Origin: G963677445 sp963678275
Lineage (GTDB): Bacteria > Bacteroidota > Ignavibacteria > Ignavibacteriales > Melioribacteraceae
Direction of reading: 5' to 3'
Length of the DNA stretch: 64,000 nt
NCBI GenBank assembly: GCA_963678275.1
Contig: OY782765.1
Location: 6,262,001 to 6,326,000 of the forward strand
Below are positions 17,803 through 27,394 of the stretch, piece by piece. Both the position numbers and the translations under genes were made by a program. Numbering within the stretch: the first letter of the stretch is position 1; the number at the start of each line of letters is the position of its first letter. The notes below the pieces were generated by a model. That model was not told where the DNA came from and did no database searches. It saw nothing but the letters and a program-made list of their open reading frames with translations.

Positions 17803-20800
17803 ATGAGACAGGGAAGTTTATTATTATTTCTGTTTATTCTTTTAATTCCGTCAACTTTCTATTCACAATGGGTATCTTTGAACAGGCATAACGGGGAGAA
17901 TATATCACCGGAAATAAAAATTCTGGAAGATTCTGAAAACGCCACAATAATAAATATTAAATTATCAGGTTTTCTTCTGAGGGAAATAGTGGCAGAAAAC
18001 AAAACATATTATCAGGTTGATCTGCTGACAGAAAAGTTTATGGCAGAGCCTGGTTACCCGGCTGTGCCATATGTGGCGGAGGTATTAGCTATCCCTGATG
18101 ACGCGGCGATAAATATTGAAGTGCTTGAGAAGGGAGCTGTGCACAAATTTGAAAATATAAATTTACCCCCCGCGCGGGAAAGCTGGTGGGAAGGAGCCGA
18201 TGAGCCGGCTTACAGGGAAGATGTTTCAGCCTACAGAAGCTCAGGTGTTTATCCTTCTTATTCAGTTTCACATGATGATCCGGCAATTTTCCGTGATTTC
18301 AGGATCGCGAGAGTGGCTGCTTACCCGGTTAAATATAACGCTTCCCTCAGGGAGCTGGAAGTTACAGAAGAGATGACAATAAAAGTTAATTATCTTTCCG
18401 GACAGGCAAAGAATCCCAAAACAGTTAAGAGCAAAGGAATCGCTCCTTCATTCGGTCAGCTTTACAGGGGATTTATTTTTAATTATGAGAGTGTGCTTAA
18501 AAGAAGATTTAATGGTGAAGAAGCCGCTTACGATGTAATGCTTGTGATAACTCCCGATGAATATTATGATACTTTTCAGCAATACGCCGAATGGCGGGAC
18601 AGAGCGGGAACAAGAATCCATATTACAAAATTCAGCGATATCGGAGCTAACTCAGGATCAGCCGATATTGTAAAAGAACATATATCCGAAGCCTATTCTT
18701 CGTGGGAACATCCTCCAACTTATGTTTTGTTTATGGGGGACAAGGGGAAATTTCCGGTTAAAATTATCAGCTATGACTTTACTTTTGTGTACGATAACTT
18801 TTTTGTTGAGATTGAAGGAAATGATTATTTCCCGGAGGTGATGTATGGACGATTTACACACCAGGGGAATGTGCGGCTGGAGATCATGATTAATAAATAT
18901 CTTAATTACATGAAAAATCCGGCGCTTGATGGTTCGGGGTGGTTAAAAAAGGCGATTGTATGTTCTAATGACGCTTATCCTTCGCAAGCTGAAACAAAAA
19001 GGTTTACTGCCGAATTGATGTATGAATACGGGGGTTATACTCATATTGACACTGTAATGAGCAAATCGCCCTGTCCGGCCAATGTTCACGATATAGTTGA
19101 TATAATAGATGAAGGCCGGGGAATTCTTAATTACCGGGGGGAAGGCTGGACAACCGGATGGTCGGCAACATGTTATGATTTTAATGTTGATGATGTTTAT
19201 GATTTGTCAAACGGACTGAAGCTTCCATTTGTCACAAGTATTGGCTGCGGAGTTGCCATGTTTAACTCCTCTTATACATGTTTGGGAGAAGCCTGGATAC
19301 AAACCGGCTCTCTGGATGCTCCCCGCGGCGGCTGCGCCTTTATCGGGCCGACTTCGAACACCCACACAACTTATAATAATAAAATCGATAAAGGCATATA
19401 TTTGGGACTTTACCGGGAAGGGATGGATACCCCGGGGCAGGTCACGAACAGGGGTAAATTGTATATGTACAATGTTTTTGGAAATACACATTGGGTGGAA
19501 TATCATTTCAGGGTTTATGTGACTCTTGGTGATCCGGCGCTGCAGGTATGGAAGGACACTCCGGAAGAAGTTACAGTTACTTATCCTGATACTATCGGAG
19601 TCGGATATGAGGAGGTTGTAATAAATGTAGCTGAATTTAATTCTGGCCTGGCTAATGACAGAGCGAAAGTTTGTCTTTCATCCGATGAATTTTACGCCGT
19701 GGCTTATACTGATGGAGAAGGGAACGTCACAATTCCTGTTCCGACCAATTCCGAAGGTAAAATAAATGTGACTGTATACGGGCAGCGAATAATTCCCTTT
19801 CAGGGAGAAATTATTGTTTCCGATTACGGAGGTTCCGTGTACCAGTTTGAGACGGATATTACGATTACCGATGGAGGCGGCGCGGGAAGTTCCGTCGCTC
19901 TTACCTTTGGAATGAACAGCTCGGCAACCGACGGGCTTGACCAGGAACTTGGTGAAGCTGAACTGCCGCCCGCGCCTCCGGCGGGAGTTTTTGACGCCCG
20001 TTTTATTCTGCCCGATACAATCGTGGCAAGTCTTAAAGATTTCAGGAATGTGACAGATGTCGCCGCTATATGGGTAATGGATTTTCAGCCGAGTCCCGAT
20101 GGATATCCTTTTGTGCTTTCATGGAATTCGAATCAACTTCCCGAAGGTGAATTTATTTTAAAAGATCCCCTCGGCGCGGGAATAGTTGAAGTGGATATGA
20201 AAGGAGTGAGCCAGACTTTAATTGAGAGCAGCGCGTTAAACAGACTGGAAATCCATTTTTCGAGAACACTGAATATGCAATGGCAGACTGAAGCCTGGTG
20301 GAACCTTGTGTCCCTTCCGGTTGAAGCCGATGATATGTCATTCAGCTCGGTTTTCCCCGACGCTTCTTCAAGCGCTTTTATGTTTGTTCCCGGCGTCGGG
20401 TACCAGGTTGTTTCGAAAGGTGAAGTGGGAGAGGGATACTGGCTGAAATTTGCGAGCGCTGCCGGGCAATCGATGAGCGGACGACGGCATGCGGGAAATA
20501 TTTCTGTTGAGCAGGGATGGAACCTTATGGGACCCATGCACTACCCGGTCAATGTTGATGATATTTCCTCGATTCCCGCCGGAATAATTGCCAGCGGATT
20601 TTTCAGCTTTTCCGGCGGATATTCAATTGCTGATGAACTTCATTACGGACATGGATACTGGGTGAAAACAACCGGAGCAGGGGAGCTGGTTCTGAATATG
20701 GCGCCCGCAAAGAAAAATCCTGTAAACGCTGAAAATACGGCAGCGTTTTATGAAATATCTGTTCACGCAACTGATGGCTCATATGGTTACGACCTTATAT

Positions 20801-21756
20801 GCGGACTGGACCCGAATGCAACAGATGGAATTGATGAACTGCTCGGAGAGACTGAACTGCCCCCGATACCTCCTGTCAGTATTTTTGATGTCCGTTTTGT
20901 ACTGCCGGACGGAGTTACTCATTCACTTATTGATATTCGAAATGGTAATATGAATACTACAGGTACATACGAACATGAACTGAGCTGGCAGGTTTCAGCA
21001 GCCGATAGTATCTTTACTGCCACGGTATCAGTACCGGAGGTACCAGGTAGTGTCGAAATGATCTTTCAGGATCCTTTTGGAGGCTTTGTAATTCAAGATA
21101 CAGTATGGGATGGGCAAAGCAAAGATATCGTTGTAACTAATTCTTTAACAAGATTGGAAATCACAGTAAACTACACTGCTCCTATTCCGGTTGAACTTAC
21201 CTCATTCGCGGCTAACGTAGCGGGCGAAAAAATTGAACTCGCCTGGGAAACAGCCACGGAAACCAACAATAAAGGTTTTGAAGTTGAAAGAAGCTCAGAC
21301 AATACCAACTTCAATTCAATTGGTTATGTAGATGGAAACGGCACCAGCGCTGAAGCGCACAACTATAACTTTGTTGATTATAACGCGAGAGCAGGTAAAT
21401 ATTATTACAGACTTAAACAGGTTGATTTTGACGGAACATCGGCCTATAGCGAAGTTGTGGAAGTTGAGTTTGTGCCCACAGAATTCAGCCTTGGCCAAAA
21501 CTATCCTAACCCGTTTAACCCGGCTACAAAGATAAAATTCGCGCTTCCTGTGGCGGCTAAAGTAAGCGTGAAAGTTTACAATGTTGTCGGCCAGGAGGTA
21601 GCTGAATTGATTAATGGTCAATTTGAGACAGGTCTTCATGAAGTTGAATTTGACGCGTCAAAATTCTCAAGCGGTGTTTATTTCTATACGATAGAAGCGA
21701 CAGGCGTGGATGGACAGTCATTCAGCTCTACAAAAAAAATGATGCTTATGAAGTGA
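17803..21756 (+). CDS. C25-like secreted protein, copy C, T9SS tail
   Basis: Length 1,317 residues from the ATG at 17803, chosen because GAGG lies upstream exactly as in copies B and D and the signal peptide (MRQGSLLLFLFILLIPSTFYS) begins there. The open frame extends 261 nt further upstream, but that stretch covers the terminator and promoter. Domain order is as in copy B. Glu447 replaces His and Cys482 is present. The N-terminal 120 residues nearly match copy B, while the second ATDGxD module (residues about 985-1125, ATDGIDELLGETELPP) is the most diverged in the set, indicating mosaic evolution. It is monocistronic with its own promoter and terminator. Expected to be a T9SS-exported surface or secreted protein of unknown ligand. 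Confidence 0.9.
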   Translation: MRQGSLLLFLFILLIPSTFYSQWVSLNRHNGENISPEIKILEDSENATIINIKLSGFLLREIVAENKTYYQVDLLTEKFMAEPGYPAVPYVAEVLAIPDDAAINIEVLEKGAVHKFENINLPPARESWWEGADEPAYREDVSAYRSSGVYPSYSVSHDDPAIFRDFRIARVAAYPVKYNASLRELEVTEEMTIKVNYLSGQAKNPKTVKSKGIAPSFGQLYRGFIFNYESVLKRRFNGEEAAYDVMLVITPDEYYDTFQQYAEWRDRAGTRIHITKFSDIGANSGSADIVKEHISEAYSSWEHPPTYVLFMGDKGKFPVKIISYDFTFVYDNFFVEIEGNDYFPEVMYGRFTHQGNVRLEIMINKYLNYMKNPALDGSGWLKKAIVCSNDAYPSQAETKRFTAELMYEYGGYTHIDTVMSKSPCPANVHDIVDIIDEGRGILNYRGEGWTTGWSATCYDFNVDDVYDLSNGLKLPFVTSIGCGVAMFNSSYTCLGEAWIQTGSLDAPRGGCAFIGPTSNTHTTYNNKIDKGIYLGLYREGMDTPGQVTNRGKLYMYNVFGNTHWVEYHFRVYVTLGDPALQVWKDTPEEVTVTYPDTIGVGYEEVVINVAEFNSGLANDRAKVCLSSDEFYAVAYTDGEGNVTIPVPTNSEGKINVTVYGQRIIPFQGEIIVSDYGGSVYQFETDITITDGGGAGSSVALTFGMNSSATDGLDQELGEAELPPAPPAGVFDARFILPDTIVASLKDFRNVTDVAAIWVMDFQPSPDGYPFVLSWNSNQLPEGEFILKDPLGAGIVEVDMKGVSQTLIESSALNRLEIHFSRTLNMQWQTEAWWNLVSLPVEADDMSFSSVFPDASSSAFMFVPGVGYQVVSKGEVGEGYWLKFASAAGQSMSGRRHAGNISVEQGWNLMGPMHYPVNVDDISSIPAGIIASGFFSFSGGYSIADELHYGHGYWVKTTGAGELVLNMAPAKKNPVNAENTAAFYEISVHATDGSYGYDLICGLDPNATDGIDELLGETELPPIPPVSIFDVRFVLPDGVTHSLIDIRNGNMNTTGTYEHELSWQVSAADSIFTATVSVPEVPGSVEMIFQDPFGGFVIQDTVWDGQSKDIVVTNSLTRLEITVNYTAPIPVELTSFAANVAGEKIELAWETATETNNKGFEVERSSDNTNFNSIGYVDGNGTSAEAHNYNFVDYNARAGKYYYRLKQVDFDGTSAYSEVVEVEFVPTEFSLGQNYPNPFNPATKIKFALPVAAKVSVKVYNVVGQEVAELINGQFETGLHEVEFDASKFSSGVYFYTIEATGVDGQSFSSTKKMMLMK

Positions 21757-21782
21757 TCATAGCAAAATTTTCAGTAATTAAA

Positions 21783-21860
21783 CCTCTCCCGGAGGGATGG
21801 CTGTGCCACGGGGTTTTTAAAATCCTGTGCCGAAGGCATTCCTCCGGGGGAGGTTTTTTT
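21783..21860 (+). terminator. Large structured terminator after copy C
   Basis: The outer stem CCTCTCCCGGAGGGATG / CATTCCTCCGGGGGAGG pairs over all 17 positions with G-U pairs. It differs from the other copies at several stem positions but keeps pairing, i.e. apparent covariation. Inner hairpins and T-tract are conserved. Confidence 0.82.
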
Positions 21861-21926
21861 GTTTTTTTTTCAGCCAAAAAATATCACTTGTCAAACATGC
21901 CCTGTCTGACCCGCCTAAACCTGTGT

Positions 21927-21985
21927 GATAAATATCAATTAAGTTTTACTTAAACGTTTACAATGATAAATGTTATTTGTATCTT
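21927..21985 (+). promoter_or_regulatory. Promoter and putative operator of copy D
   Basis: TTTACA (21957-21962), 17-bp spacer, TATCTT (21980-21985). The upstream 36 bp and the TAAACGTTTA palindrome are shared with copy B. Predicted leader about 180 nt. Confidence 0.6.
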
Positions 21986-22171
21986 AATAAGTTAGATGCA
22001 TGTAAATTTTATTTTATTAGTGAACAAATGTCATTAAAATATTCTTTCCACGAGCCTTCGCTTAATAACACTCCGAGTTATTCCCGCATCCCGGATTTGA
22101 AATGATATTATCAGATTATCACATACAACACACAAATAACTACTTCTCAGGGACCAAACAATGAGGAAACA

Positions 22172-25100
22172 ATGAGACCTAAAAATCTGTTTTTGTTACT
22201 TTTTCTTACTATTCTGCCTGTAACAATTTTTTCACAATGGGTATCTCTCAACGGCAGCGCGGAGAATACCGAACCGGAGATCCAAATTCTTGAAGATTCT
22301 GAAAGCGGCACAACTATTAGTATAAAGCTTTCAGGTTTTATGATGAGGGAAATTAATTCAGAGGATAAAATATATCACCAGGCTGACCTGCTGACCGAAA
22401 AGTTTATGATTAAGCTTGGTTTTCCGGCAGTGCCATATATTGCCGAAGTGCTGGCCATTCCGGATGACGCGGCAATAGAAATAGAAGTTCTTGAAAAAGG
22501 CGCGGTTCATAAATTCGAAAATATTAATCTTGCTCCGGCGCGCGAAAGCTGGTGGGAAGGTGATGATGAACCGGCGTATGTTGAAGAAGCGACCGCTTAC
22601 AGAAGTTCAGGTGTTTACCCTGAATATTCAGTATCAAATGATGAACCGGCCATATTCCGTGATTTCAGGATTGCGAGAGTTGCCGCTTACCCGGTGAAAT
22701 ATTCCGCGGCAAAAAAAGAACTTGAAATTACCGAAAGTATGACTATCAGGGTAAACTATCTTCGGGGTCAGGCAAAAAATCCGAAGATTGTTAAAAGCAA
22801 GGGAATCTCTCCATCATTCGGAGCGCAATACAGGGGATTCCTGTTAAATTATGAATCAGTTCTTCAGAGGAATTTTGACGGTGTGGAAAGCGCCCATGAT
22901 GTAATGCTGGTGATAATGCCGGATGATTATTATGATACATTTCAGCCTTATGCTCAATGGAGAAACAGCGCCGGCACCGAGGTGCATATTACAAAATTCA
23001 GCGAAATCGGCGCTTCGGCAGGCACACCTGAAATAGTTAAAGCGCACATCGCTGATGCTTATTCAACCTGGCAGAATCCTCCCACATATGTACTTTTTAT
23101 GGGGGATAACGGTTATTTCCCCGTCAAATATATTTCCTACGATTATACTTTCGTATATGATAACTATTTTGCTGAAATAGATGGGGATGACTATTTCCCC
23201 GATGTTATGTACGGACGCTTCACCCACCAGGGAAATGTAAGACTTGAGATAATGATAAATAAATTTCTCAACTACCAGAAGGAGCCGGTTGTTGATGGCA
23301 CAGGCTGGCTGAAGAAAGCTATAGTATGCTCGAATAATGCCTATCAGTCACAGGTGGAAACAAAAAGATACACAGCCCAGGTAATGTATGAAGATGGCGG
23401 ATATACATACATTGACACTGTAATGAGCAAATGGCCCTGCCCGGCTGATGTGCAGTATATAGTTGACGCAGTTGATGAAGGGCGCGGCATACTGAATTAC
23501 AGGGGTGAAGGATGGACCACAGGATGGTCGGCTTCATGTTATGGTATGCATGTCGAAGATGTCTATGATCTGGCAAATGGTATGAAATTACCTTTTGTTA
23601 CAAGTATCGGCTGTGGTGTTGGTATGTTTAATGCCAGCCAGACATGTTTCGGCGAAGCGTGGCTACAGACCGGAACACTTGAGGCGCCCCGCGGAGCATG
23701 CGCCTTTTTAGGTCCTACTTCCAATACCCACACAACATATAACAATAAAAATGATAAGGGTATTTATGTAGGTTTATTCCAGGAAGGAATGGACAGACCG
23801 GGCCAGGTGATGAACCGTGGTAAATTATATATGTATACTGTTTTTGGCAATGAGCATTGGGTTGAATATCATTTCAGAGTATATGTTACTCTTGGTGATC
23901 CGGCTTTACAAGTGTGGAAAACAACTCCTTACCCGGTTCAGGTTCTGCATGAAAACAGTATTTCGCCCGGGTATAATGAGGTGGAGATCACTGTATTGAC
24001 TTCCGGAACAGGGATAGCTAAACCGAACGCGACTGTATGTCTTTCATCGGAAGAAATTTATGAAGTTGGTACAACCGATGAAACCGGCAAAGTAACAATC
24101 CCGGTTTATTCATCTATTGAGGACACACTCCATGTGACGGTATTCGGACAAACAATTGTACCTTATGAAGGTGATATAATTATGAGCGGTTCTCCCGGTC
24201 CGAACTATATGTTTGAAGCAAATCTCCAGGTTTCGGATGGAGGAGGTACAGGTCTTTCCGAAACTCTGACTTTCGGAATGAATAACCTTGCCTCGGATGA
24301 AATTGATGAGGAACTCGGAGAAATAGAACTGCCGCCGGTTCCCCCGCTCGGTGCTTTTGACGCAAGATGGATACTTCCGAATGAAGATTTGGCCAGTTTA
24401 AAAGATTTTAGAAATATTTCAAATGATCAGGCTCTTTGGAAAGTACATTTCCAGCCTGGTGATGATGGTATGCCAATGGTGTTATCCTGGGATCCGAATG
24501 ACCTTTCTGATGGAAATTTTTACCTGACGGATCCTTTTGGAGGCAGCATTGTGAATGTCAATATGAAAGAACAGTCGGAATTTGAAACTAATAATGGTTC
24601 ACTGAATGTTCTTGAGATCCATTTTTCAAAGGGTATGAATATGACCTGGCAAACCGACGAGGGTTGGAATATTGTTTCACTTCCGGTTATCGCTGGTGAT
24701 ATGAGCTTTTCCACGATTTTCCCGACATCTTCATCCAACGCTTACTCATTTGATCCGGTTTACGGATATATGAATGTGACCGAAGGTGAGATTGGCAAAG
24801 GTTACTGGATTAAATTTTCTGAGGCCGGCGGACAGGAGATGAGCGGCCAGATTCATTCAGGCAATATTGAAGTTGATGCAGGATGGAATCTTATCGGACC
24901 ATTGCATTTTGCTATTCCCGTTGCCGATATCGCCTCTATTCCGGAAGGTATAATTTCAAGCGGTTTTTATGGGTTTTCAGATGGATATATAAACTCGAAT
25001 GAATTACATTATGGTCATGGCTACTGGGTTAAATCTTCATCCGCGGGTGAACTTGTCATGAACCTGACAGCGGATAAAAGAAATCCTGTAAGTTATGAAA

Positions 25101-26122
25101 ACACAGCAGCATTCTTCGAAATTGCTATCGCAGCAACTGATGGCAACGCTTCTTATGACATGATGGTTGGTATCGATCCGGCTGCTACAGATGGAATCGA
25201 CGCGGACCTTATGGAAGCTGAACTTCCTCCGGCGCCTCCTGCCGGTATCTTCGATTCAAGAATGGTATTCGCTGATGGAGTTACCTCTTCACTTTATGAC
25301 TTCCGCACAGGCGATGTCAACATGAATGGCACTGTTACACATAAGATTCAGTGGCAGCTCGGAACAGGAACTGAATTCACAGCTACAATCGCTATTCCTG
25401 AAGTAACAGGAACTATCGAAATGACAGTTCAGGATCCGTTTGGCGGAGCAATTGTAAGTGAAACAATTATGGATGGTGAAACTACTCCTGTAGTTGTTAC
25501 CAACGCAGCTCTAACATCACTGGATGTAACAATCGTTTACACAGCTCCTATACCGGTTGAATTCACAACTTTCGCGGCTAACGTAGCAGGCGAAAAAGTT
25601 GAACTTACCTGGGAAACAGCCACAGAAACCAACAATAAAGGTTTCGAAGTTGAAAGAAGCTCAGACGATGTCAGCTTTACTTCAATCGGATTTGTTGATG
25701 GAAACGGAACAAGCGCTGAAGCGCATAGCTACAGCTTTGTTGACCATCACGCGACATCAGGTACATATTATTACAGACTGAAACAGGTTGACTTTGACGG
25801 GACATACGCATACAGCAACACTGTAGAAGTTGACTTTGTACCGACAGAGTTCAGCCTTGGCCAGAACTATCCTAACCCGTTCAACCCGACTACAAAGATC
25901 AAATTCGCTCTTCCGGTTGCGGCAAAAGTAAGCGTAAAAGTTTACAACGTTGTCGGACAGCAGGTAGCGGAACTGGTTAACGGACAATTTGATATTGGCC
26001 TTCATGAAGCGGAATTTGACGCCTCAAAATTCTCAAGCGGAGTTTATTTCTATTCAATAGAAGCTTCAGGTGTTGACGGCCGGTCATTCAGCTCTGCCAA
26101 AAAAATGATGCTGATGAAATAG
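22172..26122 (+). CDS. C25-like secreted protein, copy D, T9SS tail
   Basis: Length 1,316 residues, starting at an ATG preceded by GAGG. Signal peptide MRPKNLFLLLFLTILPVTIFS. Same module order as the other three. Glu446 stands at the catalytic-His position within NYRGEGWTTGW, and the Cys of SIGCGVGM is kept. Its second ATDGxD module, FN3-like and sorting regions are close to copy A at the ends of the array, while its WNLVSLP module is diverged (WNIVSLPVIAGDM). That pattern, with A and D similar at the C-terminus and B and C similar at the N-terminus, points to recombination between copies. It has its own promoter, a putative operator shared with copy B, and a simple hairpin terminator like that of copy A. 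Confidence 0.9.
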   Translation: MRPKNLFLLLFLTILPVTIFSQWVSLNGSAENTEPEIQILEDSESGTTISIKLSGFMMREINSEDKIYHQADLLTEKFMIKLGFPAVPYIAEVLAIPDDAAIEIEVLEKGAVHKFENINLAPARESWWEGDDEPAYVEEATAYRSSGVYPEYSVSNDEPAIFRDFRIARVAAYPVKYSAAKKELEITESMTIRVNYLRGQAKNPKIVKSKGISPSFGAQYRGFLLNYESVLQRNFDGVESAHDVMLVIMPDDYYDTFQPYAQWRNSAGTEVHITKFSEIGASAGTPEIVKAHIADAYSTWQNPPTYVLFMGDNGYFPVKYISYDYTFVYDNYFAEIDGDDYFPDVMYGRFTHQGNVRLEIMINKFLNYQKEPVVDGTGWLKKAIVCSNNAYQSQVETKRYTAQVMYEDGGYTYIDTVMSKWPCPADVQYIVDAVDEGRGILNYRGEGWTTGWSASCYGMHVEDVYDLANGMKLPFVTSIGCGVGMFNASQTCFGEAWLQTGTLEAPRGACAFLGPTSNTHTTYNNKNDKGIYVGLFQEGMDRPGQVMNRGKLYMYTVFGNEHWVEYHFRVYVTLGDPALQVWKTTPYPVQVLHENSISPGYNEVEITVLTSGTGIAKPNATVCLSSEEIYEVGTTDETGKVTIPVYSSIEDTLHVTVFGQTIVPYEGDIIMSGSPGPNYMFEANLQVSDGGGTGLSETLTFGMNNLASDEIDEELGEIELPPVPPLGAFDARWILPNEDLASLKDFRNISNDQALWKVHFQPGDDGMPMVLSWDPNDLSDGNFYLTDPFGGSIVNVNMKEQSEFETNNGSLNVLEIHFSKGMNMTWQTDEGWNIVSLPVIAGDMSFSTIFPTSSSNAYSFDPVYGYMNVTEGEIGKGYWIKFSEAGGQEMSGQIHSGNIEVDAGWNLIGPLHFAIPVADIASIPEGIISSGFYGFSDGYINSNELHYGHGYWVKSSSAGELVMNLTADKRNPVSYENTAAFFEIAIAATDGNASYDMMVGIDPAATDGIDADLMEAELPPAPPAGIFDSRMVFADGVTSSLYDFRTGDVNMNGTVTHKIQWQLGTGTEFTATIAIPEVTGTIEMTVQDPFGGAIVSETIMDGETTPVVVTNAALTSLDVTIVYTAPIPVEFTTFAANVAGEKVELTWETATETNNKGFEVERSSDDVSFTSIGFVDGNGTSAEAHSYSFVDHHATSGTYYYRLKQVDFDGTYAYSNTVEVDFVPTEFSLGQNYPNPFNPTTKIKFALPVAAKVSVKVYNVVGQQVAELVNGQFDIGLHEAEFDASKFSSGVYFYSIEASGVDGRSFSSAKKMMLMK

Positions 26123-26159
26123 TGACTAAGTAACGCTATTTATAGAATATTACCTCAAA

Positions 26160-26194
26160 CCTCCGGAGTTTTTAAAACCCCGGAGGTTTTTTTT
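26160..26194 (+). terminator. Rho-independent terminator of copy D
   Basis: CCTCCGGAG / CCCCGGAGG stem with eight Ts, about 37 bp after the stop. It is the same simple type as the displaced copy A terminator. Confidence 0.88.
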
Positions 26195-26333
26195 GATACC
26201 ATATTTTTTGGTTCAGAACTCCTGACTCCCATCAAAATATTTTGTCGTGATTTCATATACCTTGAATCATTTTATCGAATTTCTCGCGATTTAATCCCCT
26301 CACCTTAGGCGCCGAATATAATTCAGAGTGCGT

Positions 26334-26450
26334 TATATGGTATACCTGACGGCACACTTGAACGCTTTCTTATTTTTTTCTACCAATATTTTGCCCCTAA
26401 CGGGGCAATCTTAAAAAGCAATTTTTATTTTTTGTCCCGTTAGGGACATT
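26334..26450. repeat. Partial palindromic intergenic repeat (family R)
   Basis: It begins with TATGGTATACCTGACGGCACAC and has internal hairpins around GCCCCTAACGGGGC and GTCCCGTTAGGGAC, matching the left part of the two full elements near 34.3 and 34.8 kb. The right outer arm is missing. Confidence 0.7.
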
Positions 26451-26566
26451 ATAATGAGAGCCCGGGATATGATAATTCGCGATAAATTTCCGCGATCTCA
26501 TTTTGCGGGAGGTAAGGAGTTCTGATACTAAGTGAATTAAAGAAAGTGTGGGGAGAGGAATAAAAA

Positions 26567-26589
26567 AATCCCGGGTAAAACCCGGGATT
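26567..26589 (-). terminator. Terminator of the outer-membrane protein gene
   Basis: AATCCCGGG / CCCGGGATT stem. Read on the minus strand it is followed by a run of Ts, 7 bp after the stop codon. Confidence 0.88.
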
Positions 26590-26595
26590 CAAAAA

Positions 26596-27237
26596 TTAAA
26601 AATAATATTTAACACCGACTCTTAGCAAAATTCCATTCATGTCATAAACCCTTTCAAAGGTTTTTGTATTGCCGGTTACCGGGTCAGTTACTTCATATTC
26701 CCAGCTTGGTTTTGATGAGTGGTATGCCAGTTCCGCGAGCAGTTCGGAGCGGCTGCCAAGTTCATACGTTCCGCCGAAACCGAAACGCCATGAAAAATCA
26801 ATGGCTCCTTTTAATTCATCATCATCAGGATTTTCATAGTTCCGGTAAAATACCAGGAGCACTTCCGCGCCGAATGAGAGTGAACCATAAACATTCACTT
26901 TAGGAGCCGCGGGAAAATGGGCATTTACATTAAAAAGCACGGGGATATCATGCAGATTTGTTTTGGCGCGCAACTCATTCACTTCAACATTCAGATTATT
27001 AAACTGGTTAAACTCGTCGACGAGTTTTTTATCTGTATAATTTTTGTTAAACCAGTCGATACTCCAGCCGATATTAAGATGTTCATCAATATTTTTCCCA
27101 CCTTCATATCCAAGAATAAAACCGCCGTCTGTAGCGTCGGGGCTGTAATATCCGAGTTTTATTGCGGCTGAATTATACTGCGCGAACATTACCGCGGGAA
27201 TAATAAACAGGATAAAAAATAAAACCGTTTTTTTCAT
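26596..27237 (-). CDS. Outer-membrane beta-barrel protein
   Basis: Length 213 residues. Signal peptide MKKTVLFFILFIIPAVMFAQ, then alternating amphipathic strands (AIKLGYYSPDATDGGFILGYEGGK, truncated here for brevity) and a final GVKYYF. The C-terminal aromatic residue is typical of Bam-assembled barrels. The size fits an eight-strand barrel like those in the outer-membrane protein beta-barrel family (PF13505/PF13568 type). Specific function is unknown. It is monocistronic, with its own terminator and about 150 bp upstream to the hem operon end. Confidence 0.85.
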   Translation of the reverse strand: MKKTVLFFILFIIPAVMFAQYNSAAIKLGYYSPDATDGGFILGYEGGKNIDEHLNIGWSIDWFNKNYTDKKLVDEFNQFNNLNVEVNELRAKTNLHDIPVLFNVNAHFPAAPKVNVYGSLSFGAEVLLVFYRNYENPDDDELKGAIDFSWRFGFGGTYELGSRSELLAELAYHSSKPSWEYEVTDPVTGNTKTFERVYDMNGILLRVGVKYYF

Positions 27238-27361
27238 GACTTCCTCTTATAATTTATTTCCGAATATACTATTGACGTACGTAACGATACAATGTATCAA
27301 AAATAAATGGAAATTTAATTTAACAAATATAAGGGAATATGTGGTAAAGAGGAAACAGTAA

Positions 27362-27388
27362 TATAAAAGAGGGGCTGAATTGCCCCCC
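27362..27388 (-). terminator. Terminator of the hem operon
   Basis: GGGGC / GCCCC hairpin (27371-27386). On the minus strand it is followed by TCTTTTATATT. It lies directly after the hemL stop. Confidence 0.7.
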
Positions 27389-27394
27389 CTTTGC

